From Rhodoplanes serenus (GTDB lineage Bacteria > Pseudomonadota > Alphaproteobacteria > Rhizobiales > Xanthobacteraceae): a DNA stretch of 63,829 bases. Shown piece after piece: positions 18,454 to 27,005 of the stretch; position 1 is the first letter of the stretch, and every line of letters starts with the position of its first letter. Made by a program: the position numbers and the translations under genes. The stretch is from NCBI GenBank assembly GCA_945893145.1, contig CAMDDZ010000027.1:1-63829 (forward strand). Direction: 5' to 3'. The notes beneath the pieces are model-generated. The model was not told the origin of the DNA, ran no database searches, and saw only the letters and a list, made by a program, of their open reading frames with translations.

Positions 18454-20571
18454 ATGCCGGTCAGTGACTTGATGATCGGCAACGCGACGGTGACACCACT
18501 CATGAGCACACTTGAGGCTGCGTTAGACGCGACCGCGAACCCGCCGGCACCGAGTCCGGTGGAGCGCTTCCGGCCGGTCGATTGGACCACATGGCTGCTT
18601 TGGGTGACGGTTGCAGCCGCCGGCCCGATTCTCAGCACCATCGCGGCAACGGCTCTGCAGGTCGAACTGCCCCGTGACGACCCGCAGCGCCTGTGGACCG
18701 TCAACTCCATCCTGGCGGTGCTCGCGGTCACGCTGCTGGCGCCGCCGCTTCTGCAAGGCTTTGTGCTGAAGCGGATCGCGCTGCGGTTCAGCATCGGCTT
18801 CTGGTTCGCCTGTGTCGTCTTCTCGGTCATCATCTGGTTTGTGCTGACGCAAACTTACATCGGCCTCGTCAGCATCGTCGACGCACCCATGCGTGCACAA
18901 AACCAGTTCGCCCAAGCGCTGCTGCGAGAGCGATTTGCCGCGCCGTTGTCCTGGAGCAGCATCGCCGCCCTGCCGTGGGGGCCGCTGCTGCTCTGGACTT
19001 TGGCGATCAGCGCCGCGACGTCGCTACTTCCGGCCTGGGCGATCGGCAACGCCACCGGACGGCGCGGCGACACGCTGATGTTCTTCGCCGCCGCTCTCAT
19101 CGCTGCATGCGCTGCGACAGTCGCCGATCAGACCTACGCCGTTTATGGCTATCCCCGGCCGTTTGGAAACCAATGGGCGCTCAACAACATGCCCTGGCCG
19201 GAGCGGTTTCAATTGCTTGCGACCCGAAGTGGCGCGGGCGCGGTCTGGGGTGCGACCAGCGCGTTTGTGGTCGTGCTGTTCACCCGGCGGCTGGCCGCGG
19301 CCAACACGCGGCTCCTGGCAACAAACCGTCCGGCCGGCCTGGCCGCCATGCTGGCCGCGCTGGTGGGAATCGCGATCCTCGCCCCATTCGCGGGCTATCT
19401 CGCCGGCCCGCAGGGTGTTCGCGCCGGCGCACCGGCGTTTCGCAAGGCGTTGACGGTCGCGCCGGACAAGGACACGTCCACCGACGACGCAGTGCTGACC
19501 TATTCTCACAACATCGAGCTGGCGCTGGCGCGGTATGCAGCCATTGCCATTGCACCCGACAGTCACACTGTCATCGTCCGCAGTGCCGAGCACAAGCTCA
19601 CCCGGATCGATCTCGCCACCGGCCGCGCCATTGCGCCGATCGCCGACGCGCTGGCGCCGCTCGAACGCCACGCGGTCGTTTGGAGTCCGGACGGCCGTTT
19701 CGTCGCGCTGCGCAGCAACGGCGATCAGGTCGCAATCCCGAACAGCCGCTACTCCCGAAATCAGAGCCGCCTTCGCATTTACGCGCTGCCGGATTTCACG
19801 CTCGCGGGCGAATTCATCAATCGCGAGGGCTATTGCTTCGACAGCTATTCGCGCGAGCCAATGCTGTTCGCGCCGGATGGCAACAGCATCTGGCTCACCT
19901 GCGCACAACACACCACGCCAAAGTCCGATGACCTGATGGCGCTCCGGCTATCGCTGCCGTCGCTGCAGGTCCTCGACACACGACGCTACGGCAATACCGC
20001 GGCGAGCGGCGAGCTGCGCGGCCTCGAACGCGTCGGCGACAGCATCTGGGGCTGGCAATTCCCGAGCGCCGGCGCCGAACCGCTCCGCATCCGCGATTTG
20101 GCCAACGACCGTGAGGTGCTCGCGCTCACGATGCCGGCCGGGCTGATCGGCAATCTGACAGCGCAGGGCGTGACCGAGATCAACGACAAGACGGTCAAGC
20201 TCGTGTTTTGCGGCGTGCTCTCGAACGACCCCAAGGCGGCCGAGCTCCCCTTTGACCGCAACGCTTCACTGTGCCGAACGCTCACGTTCGACAGCAAGAC
20301 TGGTTCGCTGCTGGACCAGAATGACCGGGCGGATGTCCGCTTCGCCACACCGAGCGCGACGCTCACCGGACACGGTCTGCGCGTCGAATCGACCTGGCAG
20401 CAGAACAGCAAGGCCGGCGAAACATTGGTGCGCGACGCTGCGACCGGCAAGGAGCGCCAGCGCATCGTGTCGGTTTCGCAGCGGCCGCTCGCGCTGTCAC
20501 CGGACAGCCATTGGCTCGTCATGCTGGACATCGATCGCAATGCATTGCGCATCTACCGCGTAACACCCTGA
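18454..20571 (+). CDS. Membrane protein with N-terminal helices and C-terminal beta-propeller-like domain
   Basis: About 705 residues. The first 330 hold some seven hydrophobic helices (for example TWLLWVTVAAAGPILSTIAAT, GFWFACVVFSVIIWFVLTQTYI). The remaining 370 are WD40/YVTN-like, with repeated WSPDGRFVALRSNG, LFAPDGNSIWLTC and LALSPDSHWLVML blades, probably outside the cytoplasm. No enzyme motif seen. Several ATGs are possible (18436, 18454, 18502); 18454 follows GGAG but at short spacing. It stands alone between the ABC-2 operon and regB. No named family recognised. Confidence 0.72.
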   Translation: MPVSDLMIGNATVTPLMSTLEAALDATANPPAPSPVERFRPVDWTTWLLWVTVAAAGPILSTIAATALQVELPRDDPQRLWTVNSILAVLAVTLLAPPLLQGFVLKRIALRFSIGFWFACVVFSVIIWFVLTQTYIGLVSIVDAPMRAQNQFAQALLRERFAAPLSWSSIAALPWGPLLLWTLAISAATSLLPAWAIGNATGRRGDTLMFFAAALIAACAATVADQTYAVYGYPRPFGNQWALNNMPWPERFQLLATRSGAGAVWGATSAFVVVLFTRRLAAANTRLLATNRPAGLAAMLAALVGIAILAPFAGYLAGPQGVRAGAPAFRKALTVAPDKDTSTDDAVLTYSHNIELALARYAAIAIAPDSHTVIVRSAEHKLTRIDLATGRAIAPIADALAPLERHAVVWSPDGRFVALRSNGDQVAIPNSRYSRNQSRLRIYALPDFTLAGEFINREGYCFDSYSREPMLFAPDGNSIWLTCAQHTTPKSDDLMALRLSLPSLQVLDTRRYGNTAASGELRGLERVGDSIWGWQFPSAGAEPLRIRDLANDREVLALTMPAGLIGNLTAQGVTEINDKTVKLVFCGVLSNDPKAAELPFDRNASLCRTLTFDSKTGSLLDQNDRADVRFATPSATLTGHGLRVESTWQQNSKAGETLVRDAATGKERQRIVSVSQRPLALSPDSHWLVMLDIDRNALRIYRVTP

Positions 20572-20626
20572 TCTGCGAGCATTTGCTGCATTGGCGGCCA
20601 ATGACCCCCCGGTCTAGATTGGCCTG

Positions 20627-21946
20627 ATGCTGGACGACGCCTTCGAGAGCCTGGCCCGACCGCGGCGGCGCAACGTCCGCCTCGACACGCTGCTGCGGCT
20701 GCGCTGGCTGGCGATCATCGGCCAGACCACCGCCGTAGTGGTCGTCTACTACGGTCTCGAATTTCCGCTGCCGATCTGGGCATGCCTCGCGGTCATCGCG
20801 CTGTCGGCCTGGCTCAATGTCGCGCTCCGTGTCCGCTTCAGCCTGACACAGCGGCTCGAGCCGGAGCGCGCCGCCTGGCTGCTGGCCTTCGACATCGCCG
20901 AGCTTGCGGTGCTGCTGTTCCTCACCGGCGGACTGCAAAACCCATTCGCATTCCTGTTTCTCGCGCCGGTGCTGCTGTCGGCCACCACACTACCGCCGCG
21001 CATCACGCTGATGCTCGGCAGCTTCGCGGTGGCATGCGCGACCGTATTGGTGTTCGCGCATTATCAGTTGCCGTGGGATCCGGACGACCCGCTTGAACTG
21101 CCGTGGATTTATCTGCTCGGCGTCTGGCTTTCGATCCTGCTCGCGACCGGCTTCATCGGCGTCTATTCGTGGCAGCTGACCGAAGAGAGCCGCCAGCTCG
21201 CCGAAGCGTTGGCCGCAACCGAGCTTGTGCTGGCGCGCGAGCAGCATCTGTCGCAGCTCGACGGGCTCGCAGCCGCCGCGGCCCATGAGCTTGGCACGCC
21301 GCTCGCCACCATTTCGGTGGTGGCAACCGAGCTTGCGCGCGCGATCGGACAAGATTCTCCGCATGCCGAGGACGTCAAGCTGTTGCGCGAACAGGCGCAG
21401 CGCTGCCGCGCCATCATGGCGAAGCTGACCGAACTACCGAGCGGCGAGCCGTTCGACCACATTCCGTTGTCGGCCATGATCGAGGAGGTGGTCTCGCCGC
21501 ATCGTAATTTCGGCATCGCGATCGAAGTAGCACTCGCGCCAGACCCGCAGCCGCCGGTCGCGTCGCGCAATCCGGCAATCCTCTATGGCCTCGGCAATCT
21601 TTTGGAGAACGCGGTCGATTTCGCGCAGGAGCGGGTCGAGGTCACCGCCGATTGGAGCGGCGAGGACGTCGCCGTTACCATCAGCGATGACGGGCCCGGC
21701 TTTGCGCCGGAAATCCTCGACCGCATCGGCGAGCCCTATGTGCGCTCCAGCCGCCGCCGGCGCATTAACGCGGGCAGCGAAAACACCGGGCTCGGGCTCG
21801 GATTTTTCATCGCCAAGACCCTGCTCGAACGGTCAGGCGCGACACTCGATTTCGAGAATCGCGTGTTCCCGGACCGGGGCGCCGTGGTTACCATTCGGTG
21901 GGGTCGCACCGATTTCGAGCGACCGATCGGCTTCGCGGCCTCTTGA
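20627..21946 (+). CDS. regB: Redox sensor histidine kinase RegB/ActS/PrrB
   Basis: A 439-residue kinase with six N-terminal helices containing the quinone-sensing GGLQNPF motif, an H-box AAHELGTPLA with phosphoacceptor His at about 220, the redox-active Cys in QRCRAI (about 260), and N/G boxes (LLENAVDFA, DDGPGF, GLGLGFF). In the family, RegB is inhibited by oxidised ubiquinone and by oxidation of that Cys, and phosphorylates RegA under low oxygen. RegA is encoded 43 bp downstream. Length and motif order fit the family fully. Confidence 0.95.
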   Translation: MLDDAFESLARPRRRNVRLDTLLRLRWLAIIGQTTAVVVVYYGLEFPLPIWACLAVIALSAWLNVALRVRFSLTQRLEPERAAWLLAFDIAELAVLLFLTGGLQNPFAFLFLAPVLLSATTLPPRITLMLGSFAVACATVLVFAHYQLPWDPDDPLELPWIYLLGVWLSILLATGFIGVYSWQLTEESRQLAEALAATELVLAREQHLSQLDGLAAAAAHELGTPLATISVVATELARAIGQDSPHAEDVKLLREQAQRCRAIMAKLTELPSGEPFDHIPLSAMIEEVVSPHRNFGIAIEVALAPDPQPPVASRNPAILYGLGNLLENAVDFAQERVEVTADWSGEDVAVTISDDGPGFAPEILDRIGEPYVRSSRRRRINAGSENTGLGLGFFIAKTLLERSGATLDFENRVFPDRGAVVTIRWGRTDFERPIGFAAS

Positions 21947-21989
21947 GCCGTACGCCCGGGTTGTTTACATAATTTAGCGAGGCCGAGGG

Positions 21990-22556
21990 ATGAATTTGGC
22001 GATGATCGAAGCCGCACCAACCGCCATTCCGGCCGAACGCACGCTGCTCATTGTGGAGGATGACAAGTCCTTCCTGCAACGATTGGCCCGGGCGATGGAA
22101 GCCCGCGGCTTTGAAGTCACGATTGCCGAGTCGGTCGCCGATGGGCTGTTGCAGGTCGAACGCGTGGCGCCTGCCTTTGCGGTGGTCGATATGCGGCTCG
22201 GCGACGGCAATGGGCTCGACGTGATCCAGGCGCTCAAGAACCGCCGGCCCGAGGCCCGCGCTGTTATCCTCACCGGCTACGGCAACATCGCGACCGCCGT
22301 GAACGCCGTGAAGCTCGGCGCGGTCGATTATCTGGCCAAACCTGCCGACGCCGACGACGTGGTGGCGGCGCTGCTCGCGCTCGAGGGCCGCAAGGCTGAG
22401 CCGCCGGAGCATCCGATGTCGGCGGACCGCGTGCGTTGGGAGCACATCCAGCGCATCTATGAGCTGTGCGGCCGCAACGTCTCGGAAACCGCGCGACGCC
22501 TCAACATGCACCGACGCACCTTGCAGCGCATCCTGGCGAAACGCGCGCCGCGCTAA
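21990..22556 (+). CDS. regA: Redox response regulator RegA/ActR/PrrA
   Basis: A 188-residue response regulator: receiver domain with acidic pocket ED24-D25 and phosphoacceptor Asp67 (VVDMRL), a switch Thr (ILTGYG) and Lys (LAKPADA), a proline-containing linker, and the near-invariant Fis-type HTH tail RIYELCGRNVSETARRL to the end. It would control photosynthesis, carbon and nitrogen fixation, or respiration genes in response to redox. It follows regB on the same strand, as in other alphaproteobacteria. Confidence 0.95.
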   Translation: MNLAMIEAAPTAIPAERTLLIVEDDKSFLQRLARAMEARGFEVTIAESVADGLLQVERVAPAFAVVDMRLGDGNGLDVIQALKNRRPEARAVILTGYGNIATAVNAVKLGAVDYLAKPADADDVVAALLALEGRKAEPPEHPMSADRVRWEHIQRIYELCGRNVSETARRLNMHRRTLQRILAKRAPR

Positions 22557-22560
22557 GACA

Positions 22561-23634
22561 ATGCCGCAAGATCGGAACTGGCGAACGGCGGGCATCTGGC
22601 TCGCCGTTATTGTTTGTTGCATCGCCGGCTTGGTGGCCCCATCGAATGCACTAGCGCAACGCAAGCCGCTCGAAGAGATCGTCGCTTATCAGGGTCCCGA
22701 CCGCGAGCAACGTTTGCTCGAAGCCGCGAAACGTGAGGGCGAGTTCACGCTCTACTCGGCGCTCACCACCGAAGACAACGCCGCGATCATCGGCGGCTTC
22801 GAGCGCAAATACGGCATCAAGGTCCGGCTCTGGCGCGCGTCATCGGAAGCGCTGCTGCGGCGCATGGTGAGCGAAGCCGGCGCCCGGCGCTTCGAGGTCG
22901 ATGCCATCATCTCGTCGGGATCCGGTCTTGAGCCGCTGCATCGCGAGCGGCTGTTGCAGCCGATTCCCATGCCGGCGCTGTACGGCATCATTCCGCAGGC
23001 GATCCTTCCGCATCGCGAATGGACCGTGATGTTCATCAACACCATCGTGCAGGCCTACAACACCCGGCTGGTGAAAAAGGAAAGCCTGCCGCAGAGCTAC
23101 CGCGCGCTGCTGGCGCCCGAATGGAAGGGCAAGCTCGGCATCGAGGCGGAGGACTTCGACTGGTTCGCCACTGTCGTGAACGAGCTTGGCGAGGCCGAAG
23201 GCCTCAAGCTGTTCCGCGACATCGTTGCGGCAAATGGCATCTCGGTGCGCACCGGCCACGGCTTGCTCACCAATCTCGTGGTGGCCGGCGAAGTGCCGCT
23301 GGCGCTGACGGTCTACGGCTACCTGCCGCCACGGCTCAAGGAAAAAGGCGCGCCGATCGACTGGTTCGTGATCCCGCCCGCGATCGCCCGGCCGACCGGC
23401 ATTGCGATCGCGCAAGCAGCGCCCCATCCCAATGCCGCCGTGCTGTTCTTCGACTATGTGCTCGGCGATGCCCAGTCGATCTTGGCGTCGCGCCATTTCG
23501 TCACGGTCAGCAAGACAATCGAAACGCCCTTTACCAATATGCCGCTCAAAGTCATAGACTCGAAGCTGATGCTGGACGAAACCGGCCGCTGGCAGGAACT
23601 GTACAAACGGACGCTGCTCGACCAGCCGCGATAA
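22561..23634 (+). CDS. Extracellular solute-binding protein, iron/polyamine (SBP_bac_6/13-like) type
   Basis: A 357-residue exported binding protein with a signal peptide (WLAVIVCCIAGLVAPSNALA) and a two-lobe fold starting GEFTLYSALTTEDNAAIIGGFERKYG, typical of Fe3+/2-aminoethylphosphonate-type receptors. The ATG at 22561 lies four bases past the regA stop. No permease or ATPase is nearby, so it is an orphan receptor or works with a distant transporter. The link to regBA may only be positional. Confidence 0.85.
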   Translation: MPQDRNWRTAGIWLAVIVCCIAGLVAPSNALAQRKPLEEIVAYQGPDREQRLLEAAKREGEFTLYSALTTEDNAAIIGGFERKYGIKVRLWRASSEALLRRMVSEAGARRFEVDAIISSGSGLEPLHRERLLQPIPMPALYGIIPQAILPHREWTVMFINTIVQAYNTRLVKKESLPQSYRALLAPEWKGKLGIEAEDFDWFATVVNELGEAEGLKLFRDIVAANGISVRTGHGLLTNLVVAGEVPLALTVYGYLPPRLKEKGAPIDWFVIPPAIARPTGIAIAQAAPHPNAAVLFFDYVLGDAQSILASRHFVTVSKTIETPFTNMPLKVIDSKLMLDETGRWQELYKRTLLDQPR

Positions 23635-23651
23635 CGCGAAGGGAGATGCCG

Positions 23652-24629
23652 ATGTGGCGCCGTTGGATGATCGCTCTGGCCCTGGCGGTGAGCGTGCCGG
23701 CCTTGGCGCCTGCTTTGGCGCAAGCCCAAAGCTGGCCGTCGAAACCGGTGCGGATCATCGTGCCGGTGACCGCGGGCAGCGCGACCGATGTCACCGCACG
23801 CCTGATCGCGGATCACTTATCGCAGCAGCTTGGCCAGCCGTTCGTAGTCGAGAACCGCACCGGGGCCGGCGGCACCACCGGCATGGGGTATGTGGCGAAG
23901 TCGGTCGAGCCCGACGGTTACACCATTCTGGTGCATTCCGCGGCCTTCGTAATCCAACCCGCGACCTTTCCGAACCTCGGCTATGACTCTGGCAAGGACT
24001 TCGCCGGCGTCACACTGCTCGGCAACGTCCCGCTGGTGATGATCGCCTCGCCGGCAAAGTACAAGACGCTGAAGGATCTGGTGACCGTCGCAAAGAGCAA
24101 GCCCAATGCCGTCAACTACGCCACCGTTGGTTATGGCGCCGCCGCGCACCTGACATCCGAGCGGCTTCGGCTCGCCGCCGGCTTCGAAGCGCAGCAGATT
24201 CCATTCCGCGGCGCGCCCGAAGCGATCAACGAGGTACTGGCGCAGCGGGTCGATTTCTTCTTCTCGCCGACGCTCGCGGCGGTGCCTCTGGTCCGCGACG
24301 GCAAGCTCGTGGCGCTCGCGGTGTCGAGTACCAAGCGCGCGCTGTCGCTGCCCGAGGTGCCGACCACGGTCGAGGCCGGCTATCTCAACTCCGATTACAA
24401 TTTTTGGATCGGCATGTGGGTGCCGGTAAAGACGCCGCGCGAAATCATCGACCGGCTCTATGCCGAAACTCACAAAGTCCTGCAGCTCAAGAGCGTGCAG
24501 GACAAGCTGTTCGCGCTCGGCAGCGAGCCGGCCAATATGACGCCGGCGGAATTCGACGCCTTCACGCAAAGCGAGATCGCGTTGAACTCGGCGCTCGTGA
24601 AGGCGGCCGGGATCAAGCCAAATCAGTAG
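23652..24629 (+). CDS. Tripartite tricarboxylate transporter (Bug) receptor, orphan
   Basis: A 325-residue periplasmic Bug protein: signal peptide ending ALAQAQS, then WPSKPVRIIVPVTAGSATDVTARLIA, GQPFVVENRTGAGGTTG and the family's C-terminal pattern (LPEVPTTVEAGY). Bug proteins bind carboxylates such as citrate, tartrate or aromatic acids and hand them to TctAB. No tctA or tctB is in the window. I use the ATG at 23652 because GGGAG lies at proper spacing before it; an ATG at 23646 is closer to that site. It follows the preceding binding-protein gene by 17 bp and is probably co-transcribed. Confidence 0.9.
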   Translation: MWRRWMIALALAVSVPALAPALAQAQSWPSKPVRIIVPVTAGSATDVTARLIADHLSQQLGQPFVVENRTGAGGTTGMGYVAKSVEPDGYTILVHSAAFVIQPATFPNLGYDSGKDFAGVTLLGNVPLVMIASPAKYKTLKDLVTVAKSKPNAVNYATVGYGAAAHLTSERLRLAAGFEAQQIPFRGAPEAINEVLAQRVDFFFSPTLAAVPLVRDGKLVALAVSSTKRALSLPEVPTTVEAGYLNSDYNFWIGMWVPVKTPREIIDRLYAETHKVLQLKSVQDKLFALGSEPANMTPAEFDAFTQSEIALNSALVKAAGIKPNQ

Positions 24630-24636
24630 TCGCGTA

Positions 24637-24945
24637 TTATTGCGCTGGCTTCGCGTCCTTCGGCTTGCTCGCCGTGCAGCGCCACACCTGCGGCTGGCAG
24701 GCAACGCCGATATTGGAGCACACCGGGTCTTTTCCGTCCGCAATCCGGCAGATGCGGCAGGTGTCCGTCGCCTCCTGGCAATCCGGCTGCGTCGCCAGCA
24801 GCTCCTGCAACGAATGAAGCGGCTGACTGACGGCTGCCGGCGGCGCCAGATCGGCGACAGGCCTCAGCTCAAGCCCTGGTTCAAGCATGAAGCTCGCGCA
24901 CAGGCCGATCGCACCAAGAGGCAGCGCCGAAAGAAGTGTCAGCAT
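24637..24945 (-). CDS. Small Cys-rich exported protein, hypothetical
   Basis: A 102-residue protein with an N-terminal hydrophobic segment (LTLLSALPLGAIGLCASF) and six cysteines clustered in the C-terminal half (PDCQEATDTCRICRIADGKDPVCSNIGVACQPQVWRC). The pattern suggests disulfides in the periplasm. It converges on the Bug receptor gene with a gap of seven bases. No known family is recognised. Confidence 0.65.
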   Translation of the reverse strand: MLTLLSALPLGAIGLCASFMLEPGLELRPVADLAPPAAVSQPLHSLQELLATQPDCQEATDTCRICRIADGKDPVCSNIGVACQPQVWRCTASKPKDAKPAQ

Positions 24946-24956
24946 CACGCAACCCG

Positions 24957-25979
24957 CTATTTGATCAACGCGCTGACCTTATCGATAACTGGCCGTGGCG
25001 TGGCATAGATTTTCTTAATCAGCGCCGCCAGGTGATCGCCATCCGCTGGATCGAGCTCGAAGCCGCTCTTTTTGACGTCGGCGGCGAAATCGGGATCGCG
25101 CAAGGTCGCGCTGAAAGCATCGCGTAGCATCTTCAGCCGCTCCGGCGGTAGGTCGGGCGGCGCGACGAACGGCCGGCCGATACCCTGGCCGAGGTAGAGA
25201 AAGTCGATAATCTGCCGCTGCTCGTCGTTGCGGGCCAGATCGCGCAGAAAAGGCACGTCCTTGATCTGGGCATTGGGCTCAGCGCCGCCCTGGAACAGCA
25301 GCGCGACCTTCTTGGTTGGAATCCAGTCCGGACGGCGGCTCTTCACGCTGTCAAAACTCTCGCAGAAGCCGTCGACTTCGCCTCGCTCCATCGCGAGAAA
25401 CACGTCAGCGGACGATTTGAAGCCGCTGACGATCTTGAACTTCATGCCGAGGATTGCGGAAAGCACCTGGGGAAACTGGCGCGTTCCGGTGCCAGGCCCG
25501 GTGTCGCCGACGATCAGTTGCTTCTCGTAAAGATCCTTCACGGTCTTCACCTGCGCGGTGTGAAACGCCATGCAGATGTTGGTTTCCGTGGCCGGCGTGC
25601 CGAGCCAGGACAGCTTGGTGGCGTCGAAGCGCGCGCCCGGCGCGCCGGAGAGCGGACCAAGCGCCGCGTCGCGTGCGATGATACCGAACACGGTGCCGTC
25701 TTTCGGCGCCGCATTGTAAATATGGCTCGCCGCGACGTAGCTGCCAGCGCCCGGCATGTTCTGCGCAATGACGGACGGCTTGCCCGGCAGGTGTCTGCCG
25801 ATATGACGGGCGATCAGACGGCCCCACATGTCGTAGCCGCCACCGGGCCCAAAGCCGACGATCACCGACACGGTCTTGCCGGCGAACGGCTCGGCTGGCT
25901 GCGCCAGCGCGGGCGCAACGCCGAACGCAGCGAATGCCGCAACCCCTAAAGCCGCGAGACGAACTGCCGTTCCGGTCAT
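24957..25979 (-). CDS. TTT/Bug-like periplasmic receptor, orphan
   Basis: A 340-residue exported protein with signal peptide MTGTAVRLAALGVAAFAAFGVAPALA and an opening VSVIVGFGPGGGYDMWGRLIARHIG. This is the divergent Bug subgroup that has GPGGGYD in place of the usual GG(S/T)D. It probably binds a carboxylate. There are no TctA/TctB genes nearby. It is 11 bp from the Cys-rich protein gene on the same strand, suggesting co-transcription. Confidence 0.87.
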   Translation of the reverse strand: MTGTAVRLAALGVAAFAAFGVAPALAQPAEPFAGKTVSVIVGFGPGGGYDMWGRLIARHIGRHLPGKPSVIAQNMPGAGSYVAASHIYNAAPKDGTVFGIIARDAALGPLSGAPGARFDATKLSWLGTPATETNICMAFHTAQVKTVKDLYEKQLIVGDTGPGTGTRQFPQVLSAILGMKFKIVSGFKSSADVFLAMERGEVDGFCESFDSVKSRRPDWIPTKKVALLFQGGAEPNAQIKDVPFLRDLARNDEQRQIIDFLYLGQGIGRPFVAPPDLPPERLKMLRDAFSATLRDPDFAADVKKSGFELDPADGDHLAALIKKIYATPRPVIDKVSALIK

Positions 25980-26055
25980 GCTGCTGTCCTGTGCGTGAGC
26001 TTGGGCCGATTATACCGAACCTCGGACCCAGGCAAGATACCGCGGCCGAGTGCGC

Positions 26056-26454
26056 TTATTCGCGCCACTGCGCGTCGTTCTGGCCGTTAACCGTCCACTT
26101 CCAACGCGGCTTGCCGAAGGTGAAGCGCACCGCCTTCTCGCGCCAGCGCTCCTCGCCCCAGATGATCTTGCGACCGGTCTCGTCGCGGTAGGCATTTGGC
26201 GCGTCGACCATGAGGCTGCGGCTGCCGACCGTGCAGTAGAACGGTGCCGAATCCGCGCCGCTAAGCTGCGGCCAGGCGGTGAGCCGCTTGCCTACACATT
26301 CGACGTTGTGGCGGCTCAGCTTCTCATCCGCGAGCGCCTGATCAATCTCGCGGCGCAACGCCGGAACCGCAGCCGCGATGGCTTCGACCGAGCAGTTGGC
26401 GCACAGCCGGTCCGCCGGGATCATGTAAACGTCCGGCTCGGGCCGCTGGAGCAC
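26056..26454 (-). CDS. Hypothetical protein, start uncertain, likely membrane-anchored
   Basis: The GTG at 26454 gives 132 residues with DRLCANCSVEAIAAA, VECVGKRLTAWP and a C-terminal WGEERWREKAVRF. The same frame continues upstream without a stop to at least 26520 and encodes a basic-then-hydrophobic stretch (RRLRYWLALCLALAAGFAGYD), a good N-terminal membrane anchor. The true start may therefore be a non-ATG codon overlapping the mmcB stop. It is the last gene of the mtnA-M20-mmcB string on the minus strand. No family recognised. Confidence 0.6.
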   Translation of the reverse strand: MLQRPEPDVYMIPADRLCANCSVEAIAAAVPALRREIDQALADEKLSRHNVECVGKRLTAWPQLSGADSAPFYCTVGSRSLMVDAPNAYRDETGRKIIWGEERWREKAVRFTFGKPRWKWTVNGQNDAQWRE

Positions 26455-26516
26455 GTCATAGCCAGCGAAGCCCGCCGCTAGCGCGAGACACAGCGCCAGC
26501 CAATACCGGAGACGCC

Positions 26517-27005
26517 TCAGAACTCGGCCTCGTAGGGCCCGGTCGGATCGGCCAGCGCTTGGAGGCGGAGCGCTGCCGCGCGCGCGATGGCGAGCATCAT
26601 GCTCTTCCGCGTCGAGGCGTGCAGCCGGTGCTCAGGCGCCTCGCAAACGATCGAGGCGCCGAATGCGTCGGCGACGATCAGGCCGGTGTCTTTCTGAAAA
26701 ATCTCGCAGGGCACTTCGACTGTGGTGGCGAAGAACAGCCGGTCGCAATGCAGGCGATAATCCATCCATTTCTGATCGGCGCGAAAGTCCGCGATAGAGG
26801 ATTTGATTTCGACGATCCATATCTCGCCGTCGCCGCCAAGCGCAACCAGATCGGCCCGCCGTCCCGAGGCGAGCGACAGCTCGCTCACCACGCAGAAGCC
26901 GTGCAGATGCAGCAGCCGCGCGGTGCCGCGCGCGACCTTCAACGCGGTCTCGGACTGGCGGCCATCCACCGGAAGCTCAGCAAGCCTGGTCAGTTGCATG
27001 CTCAT
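26517..27005 (-). CDS. mmcB: MmcB family DNA-repair protein
   Basis: A 162-residue protein matching MmcB, an alphaproteobacterial factor linked to mitomycin C damage repair. A PD-(D/E)XK nuclease-like core is visible: Asp52 (RRADLVAL), Glu66 and Lys68 (IVEIKSS), followed by DFRADQKWMDYRLHCDRLFFA. Its ATG overlaps the stop of the M20 peptidase gene by four bases, so translation is coupled. Length is normal. The symbol rests on recognition of the family, not on a search. Confidence 0.82.
   Translation of the reverse strand: MSMQLTRLAELPVDGRQSETALKVARGTARLLHLHGFCVVSELSLASGRRADLVALGGDGEIWIVEIKSSIADFRADQKWMDYRLHCDRLFFATTVEVPCEIFQKDTGLIVADAFGASIVCEAPEHRLHASTRKSMMLAIARAAALRLQALADPTGPYEAEF

Noticed and set aside
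24957..25979. Link between RegBA and the neighbouring binding proteins as a redox regulon
   Set aside because: Only adjacency supports it; no RegA-binding pattern was recognised upstream of these genes.
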